Positions 37,640 to 51,470 of a stretch of 64,000 nt of DNA are shown piece after piece. The translations under genes were made by a program, and so were the position numbers. A model generated the notes under the pieces. That model was not told where the DNA came from. It searched no databases and worked only from the letters and a program-made list of their open reading frames with translations. Source of the DNA: Hydractinia symbiolongicarpus (taxonomy: Eukaryota > Cnidaria > Hydrozoa > Anthoathecata > Hydractiniidae). Position 1 is the stretch's first letter, and every line of letters starts with the position of its first letter. The stretch covers positions 29,452,001 to 29,516,000 of the forward strand of contig NC_079884.1 of assembly GCF_029227915.1 (NCBI RefSeq), given 5' to 3'.

Positions 37640-38756
37640 GCGTCACATATTCGTACCAACATGTATTTATTGATTTTTTTCCGATATTACTAAGTTGTAT
37701 TGCTTTTAACAGTGAAACGATTGACTGTGGGAATTAATTGATCTGATTCTGGAATGTGACCTTATAAATGTGATAAATGAGCCATTGGTCACCAAGGAAT
37801 AACATTCCTCTTAATTTGACATGATTGCTAGAATTCAACGTTTACATTAGGCTCTGTGGTAGCGCTTTATTTAAAAATTTAGATAAATAAGACTTTTCTT
37901 ACTGTGGGACCAATCCTGGCCGTTAGCACGCGCTGAATAAATAGGAACAGTTCCAAAGACTACATTACGTTGACTTTCTAGCGGCATAAATCCGTTTGAG
38001 TTACAACGGTTGCGTCACATATTCGTACAAACTTGTATTTAGCGATAGTGTTTGGATATTACTAGGTTGCATCGCTTTTAACAGTAAAACGCTTGACTGC
38101 GGGACTTAATTGAACTGATTTTGGCCTTTGACCTTATAAATGTGATAAATGAGCCAGTTTGACTACAAGAAATAACATTCTTCTTATTTGAAATGATTGC
38201 TGGAACTCAGCGATTACACTGGGCGCTGTCGTAGCGCTTTATTAAAAAAATAGGATAAATTAGTCATTTTTTACTGTGGGACCAATCCTAGCCGTTAGCT
38301 CGCGCTGAAGAAGTAGAGACAGTTTCAAAAACTACCTTTCATTGACTTTCTAACAGTGTCAATTCGTTTGATTTACAACGGTTGTGTCACATATTCGTAC
38401 CAACATGTATTTAGTGATTTTCTTCCAATATTACTAAGTTGTATTGCTTTTAACAGGGAAACGATTGACTGTGGGAATTAATAGAACTGATTCTGGACTG
38501 TGACCTTATAAATGTGATAAATTAGCCAATTGGTGTCCAAAGAATAACATTCTTCTTAATTTGACATGATTGCTGGAATTAAGCGATTACATTAGGCTCT
38601 GTGGTAGCGCTTTATTTAAAAATTTAGATAAATAAGTCTTTTCTTACTGTGGGACCAATCCTGGCCGTTAGTACGCGCTGAATAAATAAGAACAGTTCCA
38701 AAGACTACATTTCATTAACTTTCTAGCGGTATAAGTCCGTTTGAGTTACAACGGTT

Positions 38757-41700
38757 CTGTGACATATTCGTACCAACATGTATTTAGCGATAGTATTCGG
38801 ATTTTACTAGGTTGCATCGCTTTTAACAGTGAAACGCTTGACTGCGGGACTTAATTGAACTGATTTTGGACTTTGACCTTGTAAATGTGATGAATGAGCC
38901 AGTTTGACTACAAGAAATAACATTCTTTTTAATTTGACATGATTGCTGGAACTTAGCGATTACACTGGGCACTGTGGTAGCGCTTTATTAAAAAATTAAG
39001 ATAAACAAGTCATTTTTTACTGTGAGACCAATCCTAGCCGTTAGCTCGCGCTGAAGAAATAGAGACAGTTTCAAAAACTACATTTCATTTACTTTCTAAC
39101 GGTGTCAATCCATTTGAGTTACAACGGTTGCGCCACATATTCGTACCAACATGTATTTAGTGATTTTCTTCTGATATTACTAAGTTGTATTGCTTTTAAC
39201 AGTGAAACGATTGACTGTGGGAATTAATAGAACTGATTCTAGACTGTGACCTATAAATTTGATAAATGAGCCAATTGGTCTCCAAGGAATAACATTCTTC
39301 TTAATTTGACATGATTGCTGGAATTCAGGGATTACATTAGCCTCGGTGGTAGCGCTTTGCTTAAAAATTTACATAAATAAGTCTTTCCTTACTGTGGGAC
39401 AATTCCTGGCCGTTAGCACGCGCTGAATAAATAGGAACAGTTCCATAGACTACATTTCATTGACTTTCTAGCGGTATAAATCCGTTTGAGTTACAACGGT
39501 TGCATCACATATTCGTACAAACATGTAGTTAGCGATAGTATTTGGATATTACTACGTTGCATCGCTTTTAAGAGTGAAACGATTGACTGTGGGACTTAAT
39601 TGAACTGATTCTGGACTGTTACCTTATAAATGTGATAAATGAGCCAATTGGACTCCAAGGAATAACATTCTTCTTAAATCGACATGATTGTTGGAATTCA
39701 GCGAGTACACTAGGCTCTGTGATAGCGCTTTATTTAAAAATTTAGATAAATAAGTCTTTTTTTGCTGTGGGACCAATCCTGGCCGTTAGCACGCGCTGAA
39801 TAAATAGGAACAGGTTCACAGACTACATTTCATTGACTTTCTAGCGGTGTCAATTCGTTTGAGTTACAACGGTTGCGTCACATATTCGTACCAACATGTA
39901 TTTATTGATTTTTTTCCGATATTACTAAGTTGTATTGCTTTTAACAGTGAAACGATTGACTGTGGGAATTAATTGATCTGATTCTGGAATGTGACCTTAT
40001 AAATGTGATAAATGAGCCATTGGTCACCAAGGAATAACATTCCTCTTAATTTGACATGATTGCTAGAATTCAACGTTTACATTAGGCTCTGTGGTAGCGC
40101 TTTATTTAAAAATTTAGATAAATAAGACTTTTCTTACTGTGGGACCAATCCTGGCCGTTAGTACGCGCTGAATAAATAAGAACAGTTCCAAAGACTACAT
40201 TTCATTGACTTTCTAGCGGTATAAATCCGTTTGAGTTACAACGGTTGCATCACATATTCGTACAAACATGTAGTTAGCGATAGTATTTGGATATTACTAT
40301 GTTGCATCGTTTTAAACAGTAAAACGTTTGACAGTGGGACTTAATTTAACTGATTTTGGACTTTGACCTTATAAATGTGATAAATGAGGCAGTTTGACTA
40401 CAAGAAGTATTATTCTTCTTAATTTGACATGATTCCTGGAACTCAGCGATTACACTAGCCGCTGTGGTAACGCTTTATTAAAAAATTAAGATAAATAAGT
40501 CATTTTTAACTGTGGGACCAATCCTAGCCGGTAGTTCGCGCTGAAGAAATAGAGACAGTTTCAAAAACTACCTTTCATTGACTTTCTAACGGTGTCAATT
40601 CGTTTGAGTTACAACGGCTGCGTCACATATTCGTAACAACATGTATTTAGTGATTTTCTTCCGATATTACTAAGTTGTATTGCTTTTAACAGTGAAACGA
40701 TTGACTGTGGGAATTAATAGAACTGACTCTGGACTGTGACCTTATAAATGTGATAAATGAGCCAATTGGTGTCCAAAGAATAACATTCTTCTTAATTTGA
40801 CATGATTGCTGGAATTAAGCGATTTCATTAGGCTCTGTGGTAGCGCCTTATTTATAAATTTAGATAAATAAGTCTTTTCTTACTGTGGGACCAATCCTGG
40901 CCGTTAGTACGCGCTGAATAAATAAGAACAGTTCCAAAGACTACATTTCATTAACTTTCTAGCGGTATAAGTCCGTTTGAGTTACAACGGTTCTGTGACA
41001 TATTCGTACCAACATGTATTTAGCGATAGTATTCGGATTTTACTAGGTTGCATCGCTTTTAACAGTGAAACGCTTGACTGCGGGACTTAATTGAACTGAT
41101 TTTGGACTTTGACCTTGTAAATGTGATGAATGAGCCAGTTTGACTACAAGAAATAACATTCTTCTTAATTTGACATGATTGCTGGAACTTAGCGATTACA
41201 CTGGGCACTGTGGTAGCGCTTTATTAAAAAATTAAGATAAACAAGTCATTTTTTACTGTGAGACCAATCCTAGCCGTTAGCTCGCGCTGAAGAAATAGAG
41301 ACAGTTTCAAAAACTACATTTCATTTACTTTCTAACGGTGTCAATCCATTTGAGTTACAACGGTTGCGCCACATATTCGTACCAACATGTATTTAGTGAT
41401 TTTCTTCTGATATTACTAAGTTGTATTGCTTTTAACAGTGAAACGATTGACTGTGGGAATTAATAGAACTGATTCTAGACTGTGACCTATAAATGTGATA
41501 AATGAGCCAATTGGTCTCGAAGGAATAACATTCTTCTTAATTTGACATGATTGCTGGAATTCAGGGATTACATTAGCCTCGGTGGTAGCGCTTTGCTTAA
41601 AAATTTAGATAAATAAGTCTTTCCTTACTGTGGGACAATTCCTGGCCGTTAGCACGCGCTGAATAAATAGGAACAGTTCCAAAGACTACATTTCATTGAC

Positions 41701-42110
41701 TTTCTAGCGGTATAAATCCGTTTGAGTTACAACGGTTGCATCACATATTCGTACAAACATGTATTTAGCGATAGTATTTGGATATTACTACGTTGCATCG
41801 CTTTTAAGAGTGAAACGATTGACTGTGGGACTTAATTGAACTGATTCTGGACTGTTACCTTATAAATGTGATAAATGAGCCAATTGGACTCCAAGGAATA
41901 ACATTCTTCTTAAATCGACATGATTGTTGGAATTCAGCGAGTACACTAGGCTCCGTGATAGCGCTTTATTTAAAAATTTAGATAAATAAGTCTTTTTTTG
42001 CTGTGGGACCAATCCTGGCCGTTAGCACGCGCTGAATAAATAGGAACAGGTTCACAGACTACATTTCATTGACTTTCTAGCGGTATAAATATGTTTGAGT
42101 TACAACGGTT
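38757..42110. repeat. Six-monomer higher-order repeat of 2236 bp
   Basis: Unit 1 spans 38757-40992 with monomers at 38757, 39130, 39502, 39875, 40247 and 40620. Unit 2 starts at 40993 and repeats the first three (40993, 41366, 41738) at a constant offset of 2236 bp. Shared private marks are TCTGTGACATATTCG, then GCGCCACAT with TAGACTGTGACCTATAAA, then GCATCACATATTCGTAC. Unit 2 breaks off near the end of 41738, where the tail changes to GCGGTATAAATATG. Confidence 0.85.
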
Positions 42111-42482
42111 GCGTCACATATTCATACCAACATGTATTTGGCGATAGTATTCGGATATTACTAGGTTGAATCGCCTTTAACAGTGAAACGCTTGACTGTG
42201 GGACTTAATTGAACTGATTTTGGCCTTTGACCTTATAAATGTGATAAATGAGCCAGTTTGACTACAAGAAATAACATTCTTCTTATTTGAAATGATTGCT
42301 GGAACTCAGCGATTACACTGGGCGCTGCCGTAGCGCTTTATTAAAAAAATAAGATAAATTAGTCATTTTTTACTGTGGGACCAATCCTAGCCGTTAGCTC
42401 GCGCTGAAGAAGTAGAGACAGTTTCAAAAACTACCTTTCATAGACTTTCTAACAGTGTCAATTCGTTTGATTTACAACGGTT

Positions 42483-45400
42483 GTGTCACATATTCGTACC
42501 AACATGTATTTAGTGATTTTCTTCCAATATTACTAAGTTGTATTGCTTTTAACAGGGAAACGATTGACTGTGGGAATTAATAGAACTGATTCTGGACTGT
42601 GACCTTATAAATGTGATAAATGAGCCAATTGGTGTCCAAAGAATAACATTCTTCTTAATTTGACATGATTGCTGGAATTAAGCGATTACATTAGGCTCTG
42701 TGGTAGCGCTTTATTTAAAAATTTAGATAAATAAGTCTTTTCTTAATGTGGGTCCAATCCTGGCCGTTAGCGCGCGCTGAAGAAATAGAGACAGTTTTAA
42801 ATACTACATTTCACTGACTTTCTAACGGTGTCAGTCCGTTTAAGTTACAACGGTTGGGTCACATATTCGTACCAACATGTATTTAGCGATATTTTTCTGA
42901 TATTACTAGGTTGCATCGCTTTTAACAGTGAAACGATGGACTGTGGGACTTAATTGAACTAACTTTGGACTGTGACCTGATAATTGTAATAAATGAGACA
43001 ATTGGTCTCCAAGAAGTAACATTCTTCTTAATTTGACATGATTGCTGGACTCAGCCAATACACTGGGCGCTGTGGTATCCCTTCATTTAAATATTTAGAT
43101 AAATATGTCTTTTCTTACTGTGGGACCAATCCTGGCCGTTACCACGCCCTGAATAAATGGGAACAGTTCCAAAGACTACTTTTCATTGACTTTCTATCGG
43201 TATAAGTCCGTTTGAGTTACAACGGTTCTGTCACATATTCTTACCAACATGTATTTAGCGATAGTATGCGGATTTTACTAGGTTGCATCGCTTTTAACAG
43301 TGAAACGCTTGACTGTGGGACTTAACTGAACTGATTTTAAACTGTGACCTTGTAAATGTGAAAGTGAGACAATTGGACTTCAAGAAATAACATTCTTCTT
43401 AATTTGACATGATTGCCGAAACTCAGCGATTACACTGAGCGCTGTGGTAGCGATTCATTTAAATATTAAGATAAAAAATTCAGTTCTTACTGTGGTACCA
43501 ATCCTAGCCGTTAGCGCGCGCTGAAGAAATAGAGACAGTTTCAAATACTACATTTCATTGACTTTCTAACAGGTTCAATCCGTTTGAGTTACAACGGTTG
43601 CGTCACATATTCGTACCAACATGTATTCAGCGATACTTTTCTCATATTACTAGGTTGCATCGCTTTTAACAGTGAAACGATTGACTGCGGGACTTAATTG
43701 AACTGATTTTGGACTGTGACCTTATAAATGTTACAAGTGAGACAATTGATCTCCAAGGAATAACATTCTTCTTAATTTGACATGATTGCCGGACTCAGCC
43801 ATTACACTGGGCGCTGTGGTAGCGCTTCATTTAAAAATTTAGATAAATAAGTCATTCTTTACTGTGGGACCAATCCTAGGCGTTATCGCGTGCTGAAGAA
43901 GTAGAGACAGTTTCAAAAACTACCTTTCATTGACTTTCTAACGGTGTCAATCCGTTTGATTTACAACGGTTGCGTCACATATTCGTACCAACATGTATTT
44001 AGTGATTTTCTTCCAATATTACTAAGTTGTATTGCTTTTAACAGGGAAACGATTGACTGTGGGAATTAATAGAACTGATTCTGGACTGTGACCTTGTAAA
44101 TGTGATAAATGAGCCAATTGGTGTCCAAAGAATAACATTCTTCTTAATTTGACATGATTGCTGGAATTAAGCGATTACATTAGGCTCTGTGGTAGCGCTT
44201 TATTTAAAAATTTAGATAAATAAGTCTTTTCTTACTGTGGGTCCAATCCTGGCCGTTAGCGCGCGCTGAAGAAATAGAGACAGTTTTAAATACTACATTT
44301 CACTGACTTTCTAACGGCGTCAGTCCGTTTAAGTTACAACGGTTGGGTCACATATTCGTACCAACATGTATTTAGCGATATTTTTCTGATATTACTAGGT
44401 TGCATCGCTTTTAACAGTGAAACGCTTGACTGTGGGACTTAACTGAACTGATTTTAAACTGTGACCTTGTAAATGGGAAAGTGAGACAATTGGACTTCAA
44501 GAAATAACATTCTTCTTAATTTGACATGATTGCCGAAACTCAGCGATTACACTGAGCGCTGTGGTAGCGATTCATTTAAATATTAAGATAAAAAATTCAG
44601 TTCTTACTGTGGTACCAATCCTAGCCGTTAGCGCGCGCTGAAGAAATAGAGACAGTTTCAAATACTACATTTCATTGACTTTTTAACAGGGTCAATCCGT
44701 TTGAGTTACAACGGTTGCGTCACATATTCGTACCAACATGTATTTAGTGATTTTCTTCCGATATTATTAAGTTGCATCGCTTTTAACAGTGAAACGATTG
44801 ACTGTGGGACTTAATTGAACTAACTTTGGACTGTGACCTGATAATTGTAATAAATGAGACAATTAGTCGCCAAGAAATAACATTCTTCTTAATTTGACAT
44901 GATTGCTGGACTCAGCCATTACACTGGGCGCTGTGGTATCCCTTCATTTAAAAATTTAGATAAATAAGTCATTTTTACTGTGGGACCAATCCTAGCCGTT
45001 AGCGCGCGCTGAAAATATAGAGACAGTTTCAAAAACTCCATTTCATTGACTTTCTAACGGTGTCAATCCGTTTGAGTTACAATGGTTGCGTCAAATATTC
45101 TTACCAAGATGTATTTAGTGATTTTCTTCCGATATTACTAAGTTGTATCGCTTTTAACAGTGAAGCGATTGACTGTGGGAATTAATTGAACTAAATTTGG
45201 ACTGTGACCTGATAAATGTGATAAGTGAGGCAATTGGACTCCAAGGAATAACATTCTTCTTAATTTGACATGATTGCTGGAATTCAGCGATTACATCAGG
45301 CTCTGTGGTAGCGCTTTATTTAAAAATTTAGATAAATAAGTCTTTTTTTACTGTGGGACTAATCCTGTCCGTTAGCACGCGCTGAATAAATAGGAACAGT

Positions 45401-46949
45401 TTCAAAGACTACATTTCATTGACTTTCTGGCGGTATCAATCTGTTTGAGTTACAACGGTTGCGTCACATATTCGTACCAACATGTATTTAGCGATACTTT
45501 TCTCATATTACTAGGTTGCATCGCTTTTAACAGTGAAACGATTGACTGCGGGACTTAATTGAACTGATTTTGGACTGTGACCTTATAAATGTTACAAGTG
45601 AGACAATTGATCTCCAAGGAATAACATTCTTCTTAATTTGACATGATTGCCGGACTCAGCCATTACACTGGGCGCTGTGGTAGCGCTTCATTTAAAAATT
45701 TAGATAAATAAGTCATTCTTTACTGTGGGACCAATCCTAGGCGTTATCGCGTGCTGAAGAAGTAGCGACAGTTTCAAAAACTACATCTCACTGACTTTCT
45801 AACGGTGTCAGTTCGTTTGAGTTACAACGGTTGCGTCACATATTCATACCAACATGTATTTAGCAATATTTTTCCGCTATTACTAGGTTGCATCGCTTTT
45901 AACAGTGAAACGATTGACTGTGGGACTTAACTGAACTGATTTTAGACTGTGACTTTGTAAATGTGAAAGTGACACAATTGGACTTCAAGAAATAACATTC
46001 TTCTTAATTTGATATGATTGCCGAAACTCAGCGATTACACTGGGCGCTGTGGTAGCGATTCATTTAAGTATTAAGATAAAAAATTCAGTTCTTACTGTGG
46101 TACCAATCCTAGCCGTTAGCGCGCGCTGAAGAAATAGAGACAGTTTTAAATACTACATTTCACTGACTTTCTAACGGTGTCAGTCCGTTTAAGTTACAAC
46201 GGTTGGGTCACATATTCGTACCAACATGTATTTAGCGATATTTTTCCGCTATTACTAGGTTGCATCGCTTTTAACAGTGAAACGATTGACTGTGGGACTT
46301 AACTGAACTGATTTTAGACTGTGACTTTGTAAATGTGAAAGTGACACAATTGGACTTCAAGAAATAACATTCTTCTTAATTTGATATGATTGCCGAAACT
46401 CAGCGATTACACTGGGCGCTGTGGTAGCGATTCATTTAAATATTAAGATAAAAAATTCAGTTCTTACTGTGGTACCAATCCTAGCCGTTAGCGCGCGCTG
46501 AAGAAATAGAGACAGTTTTAAATACTACATTTCACTGACTTTCTAACGGTGTCAGTCCGTTTAAGTTACAACGGTTGGGTCAGATATTCGTACCAACATG
46601 TATTTAGCGATGTTTTTCTGATATTTCTAGGTTGCATCGCTTTTAACAGTGAAACGATGGACTGTGGGACTTAATTGAACTAACTTTGGACTGTGACCTG
46701 ATAATTGTAATAAATGAGACAATTGGTCTCCAAGAAATAACATTCTTCTTAATTTGACATGATTGTGGGAATTCAGCGATTACATTAGGCTCTGTGGTAG
46801 CGCTTTATTTAAAAATTTAGATAAATAAGTCTTTTTTTACTGTTGGACCAATCCTGTCCGTTAGCACGCGCTGAATAAATAGGAACAGTTTCAAAGACGA
46901 CATTTCATTGACTTTCAGGCGGTATCAATCTGTTTGAGTTACAACGGTT
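42483..46949. repeat. Block VII: transition to 372-bp monomers
   Basis: Starts: 42483, 42856, 43228, 43600, 43972, 44345, 44717, 45088, 45461, 45833, 46205, 46577. From here on 372 bp is the prevailing length instead of 373. 43972 corresponds to 42483 (both ATTTTCTTCCAATATT and ACAGGGAAACG), an offset of 1489 bp or four monomers. 44345 has the left edge of 42856 and the rest of 43228. 45461 matches 43600 in its left half (TTGACTGCGGG, CAATTGATCTCC). 45833 and 46205 are adjacent close relatives (ATTTTTCCGCTATTACT). Confidence 0.8.
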
Positions 46950-47003
46950 GCGTCACATATTCGTACCAACATGTATTTAGCGATACTTTTCTCATATTAC
47001 TAG

Positions 47004-49899
47004 GTTGCATCGCTTTTAACAGTGAAACGATTGACTCCGGGACTTAATTGAACTGATTTTGGACTGTGACCTTATAAATGTTACAAGTGTGACAATTGGT
47101 CTCCAAGGAGTAATATTCTTCTTAGTTTGACATGATTGCTGGATTTCAGCGATTACATTAGGCCCTGTGGCAGCGCTTTAATTAAAAATTTAGATAAGTA
47201 AGAGTTTTCTTACTGTGGGACCAATCCTGGCCATTAGCACGCGCTGAATAAATAGGATCAGTTCCAAAGACTACATTTCATTGACTTTCTAGCGGCATAA
47301 ATCCGTTTGAGTTACAACGGTTGCGTCACATATTCTTACCAACATGTACCCAGCGATAGTATTCGGATATTACTAGGTTGCATCGCTTTTAACAGTGAAA
47401 CGATTGACTGTGGAATTTAATTAAACTGATTCTGGACTGTGACCTTATAAAAGTGATAAATGAGACAATTGGCTGCAAGGAATAACATTCTTCTTAATTT
47501 GACATGATTGCTGGAATTCAGCGAGTACACTAGGCCCTGTGGTAGGGCTTTATTTAAAAATTTAGATAAATGAGTCATCATTTACTGTGGGACCAACCCT
47601 AGCCGTTATCGCCCGCTGAAGAAATAGCGACAGATTCAAAAACTACATTTCACTGACTTTCTAACGGTGTAAGTCCGTTTGAGTTACAACGGTTGGGTGA
47701 CATATTCGTACCAACATGTATTTAGCGATACTTTTTTCATATTACTAGGTTGCATCGCTTTTAACAGTGAAACGATTAACTCTGGGACTTAATTGAACCG
47801 ATTTTGGACTGTGACCTTATAAATGTTACAAGTGAGACAATTGGACTCCAAGAAATAACATTCTTCTTATTTTGACATGATTTTGGGAACTCAGCGACTA
47901 CACTGGACCCTGTGGTAGCGCTTCATTTAAAAATTTAGATAAATAAGTCATTTTTACTGTGGGACCAATCCTAGCCGTTCGTTCGCGCTGAAGAAATACA
48001 GACAGTTTCAAAAACTCCATTTCATTGACTTTCTAACGGTGTCAATCCGTTTGAGTTACAACGGTTGCATCACATATTCGTACAAACATGTATTTAGTGA
48101 ATTTCTTTCGATATTATTAAGTTGCATCGCTTTTAACAGTGAAACGATTGACTGTGGGAATTAATTGAACTATCTTTGGACTGTGACCTGATAAATGTGA
48201 TAAATGAGACAATTGGACTCCAAGAAATAACGTTCTTTTTAACTTGACGTGATTACCGGAACTTAGCGATTACATTGGGCGCTGTATTAGCGCTTCATTT
48301 AAAAATTTAGATAAATAAGTCATCTTTACTGTGGGACCAACCCTGGCCGTTATTGCGCGCGCAAGAAATAGCGACAGTTTCAAAAACTAAATTTCATTGA
48401 CTTTCTAACGCTATCAATCCGCTTCAGTTACAACGGTTGCGTCATATATTCGTACCAACATGTATTTAGCGATACTTTTCTCATATTACTAGGTTGCATC
48501 GCTTTTAACAGTGAAACGATTGACTCTGGGACTTAATTGAACTGATTTTGGACTGTGACCTTATAAATGTTACAAGTGAGACAAATGGACTCCAAGAAAT
48601 AACATTCTTCTTATTTTGACATGATTTTGGGAACTCAGCGACTACACTGGACCCTGTGGTAGCGCTTCATTTAAAAATTTAGATAAGTAAGTCATTTTTA
48701 CTGTGGGACCAATCCTAGCCGTTAGCGCGCGCTGAAAATATAGAGACAGTTTCAAAAACTCCATTTCATTGACTTTCTAACGGTGTCAATCCGTTTGAGT
48801 TACAACGGTTGCATCACATATTCGTACCAACATGTATTTAGTGATTTTCTTCCGATATTACTAAGTTGTATCGCTTTTAACAGTGAAGCGATTGACTGTG
48901 GGAATTAATTGAACTAACTTTGGACTGTGACCTGATAAATGTGATAAATGAGACAATTGGACTCCAAGGAATAACATTCTTCTTAATTTGACATGATTTC
49001 TGGAATTCAGCGATTACATTATGCTCTGCGGTAGCGCCTTATTTAAAAATTTAGATAAATAAGTTCTTTTTTACTGTGGGACCAATCCTGTCCGTTAGCA
49101 CGCGCTGAATAAATAGGAACAGTTTCAAAGACTACATTACATTGACTTTCTGGCGGTATCAATCCGTTTGAGTTACAACGGTTGCGTCACATATTCTTAC
49201 CAACATGTATTTAGCGATACTTTTCTCATATTACTAGGTTGAATCGCTTTTAACAGTGAAACGATTGACTCTGGGACTTAATTGAACTGATTTTGGACTG
49301 TGACCTTATAAATGTTACAAGTGAGACAATTGGACTCCAAGAAATAACATTCTTCTTATTTTGACATGATTTTGGGAACTCAGCGACTACACTGGACCCT
49401 GTGGTAGCGCTTCATTTAAAAATTTAGATAAATAAGTCATTTTTACTGTGGGACCAATCCTAGCCGCTAGCGCGCGCTGAAAATATAGAGACAGTTTCAA
49501 AAACTCCATTTCATTGACTTTCTAACGGTGTCAATCCGTTTGAGTTACAACGGTTGCGTCACATATTCGTACCAACATGTATTTAGTGATTTTCGTCCGA
49601 TATTATTAAGTTGCATCGCTTTTAACAGTGAAACGATTGACTGTGGGACTTAATTGAACTATCTTTAGACTGTGACCTGATAAATGTGATAAATGAGACA
49701 ATTGGACTCCAAGAAATAACATTCTTTTTAACTTGACGTGATTACCGGAACTTAGCGATTACATTGGGCGCTGTATTAGCGCTTCATTTAAAAATTTTGA
49801 TAAATAAGTCATCTTTACTGTGGGACCAATCCTGGCCGTTATTGCGCGCGGAAGAAATAGCGACAGTTTCAAATACTAAATTTCATTGACTTTCTAACG
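47004..49899. repeat. Segmental duplication of about 2.9 kb, copy 1
   Basis: This stretch of about eight monomers recurs at 51471-54364. The offset is 4467 bp through the monomer at 48067 and 4465 bp after a 2-bp loss in copy 2. Scanning monomer by monomer I found roughly thirty differences, so about 99% identity by eye. Monomers 49184 and 53649 look identical. The left edge lies near GTTGCATCGC inside monomer 46950. The right edge is where the tail of 49556 reads AACGGTGTC against AACGCTATC in 54021. Confidence 0.88.
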
Positions 49900-51470
49900 G
49901 TGTCAATCCGTTTGAGTTACAACGGTTGCATCACATATTCGTACCAACATGTATTTAGTGATTTTCTTCCGATATTACTAAGTTGTATCGCTTTTAACAG
50001 TGAAGCGATTGACTGTGGGAATTAATTGAACTAACTTTGAACTGTGACCTGATAAATGTGATAAATGAGACAATTGGACTCCAAGGAATAACATTCTTCT
50101 TAATTTGACATGATTTCTGGAATTCAGCGATTACATTAGGCTCTGTGGTAGCGCCTTATTTAAAAATTTAGATAAATAAGCCTTTTTTTACTGTGGGACC
50201 AATCCTGTCCGTTAGCACGCGCTGAATAAATAGGAACAGTTTCAAAGACTACATTTCATTGACTTTCTGGCGGTATGAATCAGTTTGAGTTACAACGGTT
50301 GCGTCACATATTCGTACCAACATGTACTTCGCGATACTTTTGTCATATTACTAGGTTGCATCGCTTTTAACAGTGAAACGATTGACTCCGGGACTTAAAT
50401 GAACTGATTTTGGACTGTGACCTTATAAATGTGATAAATAAGCCAATTGGCTCCAAGGAATAACATTCTTCTTAATTCGACATGATTGCTGGAATTCAGC
50501 AAGTACACTAGGCCCTGTGGTAGGGCTTTATTTAAAAATTTAGAAAAATAAATCATTTTTTACTGTGGGACCAATCCTAGCCGTTAGTTCGCGCTGAAAA
50601 TATAGAGACAGTTTCAAAAACTCCATTTCATTGACTTTCTAACGGTGTCAATCCGTTTGAGTTACAACGGTTGCGTCACATATTCGTACCAACATGTATT
50701 TAGTGATTTTCTTCCGATATTATTAAGTTGCATCGCTTTTAACAGTGAAACGATTGACTGTGGGACTTAATTGAACTATCTTTGGACTGTGACCTGATAA
50801 ATGTGATAAATGAGACGATTGGACTCCAAGAAATAACATTCTTTTTAACTTGACGTGATTACCAGAACTTAGCTATTACATTGGGCGCTGTATTAGCGCT
50901 TCATTTAAAAATTTAGATAAATAAGTCATTTTTACTGTGGGACCAATCCTAGCCGTTAGCGCGCGCTGAAAATATAGAGACAGTTTCAAAAACTCCATTT
51001 CATTGACTTTCTAACGGCATAAATCCGTTTCAGTTACAACGGTTGCGACACATATTCTTACCAACATGTACTCAGCGATAGTATTCGGATATTACTAGGT
51101 TGCATCGCTTTTAACAGTGAAACGATTGACTGTGGAATTTAATTGAACTGATTCTGGACTGTGACCTTATAAATGTGATAAATGAGCCAATTGGCTGCAA
51201 GGAATAACATTCTTCTTAATTTGACATGATTGCTGGAATTCAGCGAGTACACTAGGCCCTGTGGTAGGGCTTTATTTAAAAATTTAGATAAATAAATCAT
51301 TTTTTACTGTGGGACCAATCCTAGCCGTTAGTTCGCGCTGAAGAAATACAGGCAGTTTCAAAAACTACATTTCATTGACTTTCTCACGGGGTCAATCTGT
51401 TTGAGTTACAACGGTTGCGTCACATATTCGTACCAACATGTATTTAGTGATTTCCTTCCGATATTATTAA

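Larger units (their letters stand above)
35055..42482. repeat. Block VI: GATTTTTTTCCG and TATTTGG monomer families
   Basis: Starts: 35055, 35428, 35801, 36174, 36546, 36919, 37292, 37640, 38012, 38384, 38757, 39130, 39502, 39875, 40247, 40620, 40993, 41366, 41738, 42111. The first two still resemble Q. From 36174 new types appear: ATTGATTTTTTTCCG with GCCATTGGTCACC (36174, 37640, 39875); CGTACAAAC with TATTTGG or GTTTGG (36546, 38012, 39502, 40247, 41738); and the opening TCTGTGACATATTCG (37292, 38757, 40993). Correspondences by opening: 36919 with 40620, 38384 with 42483, 36174 with 37640 and 39875. Confidence 0.82.
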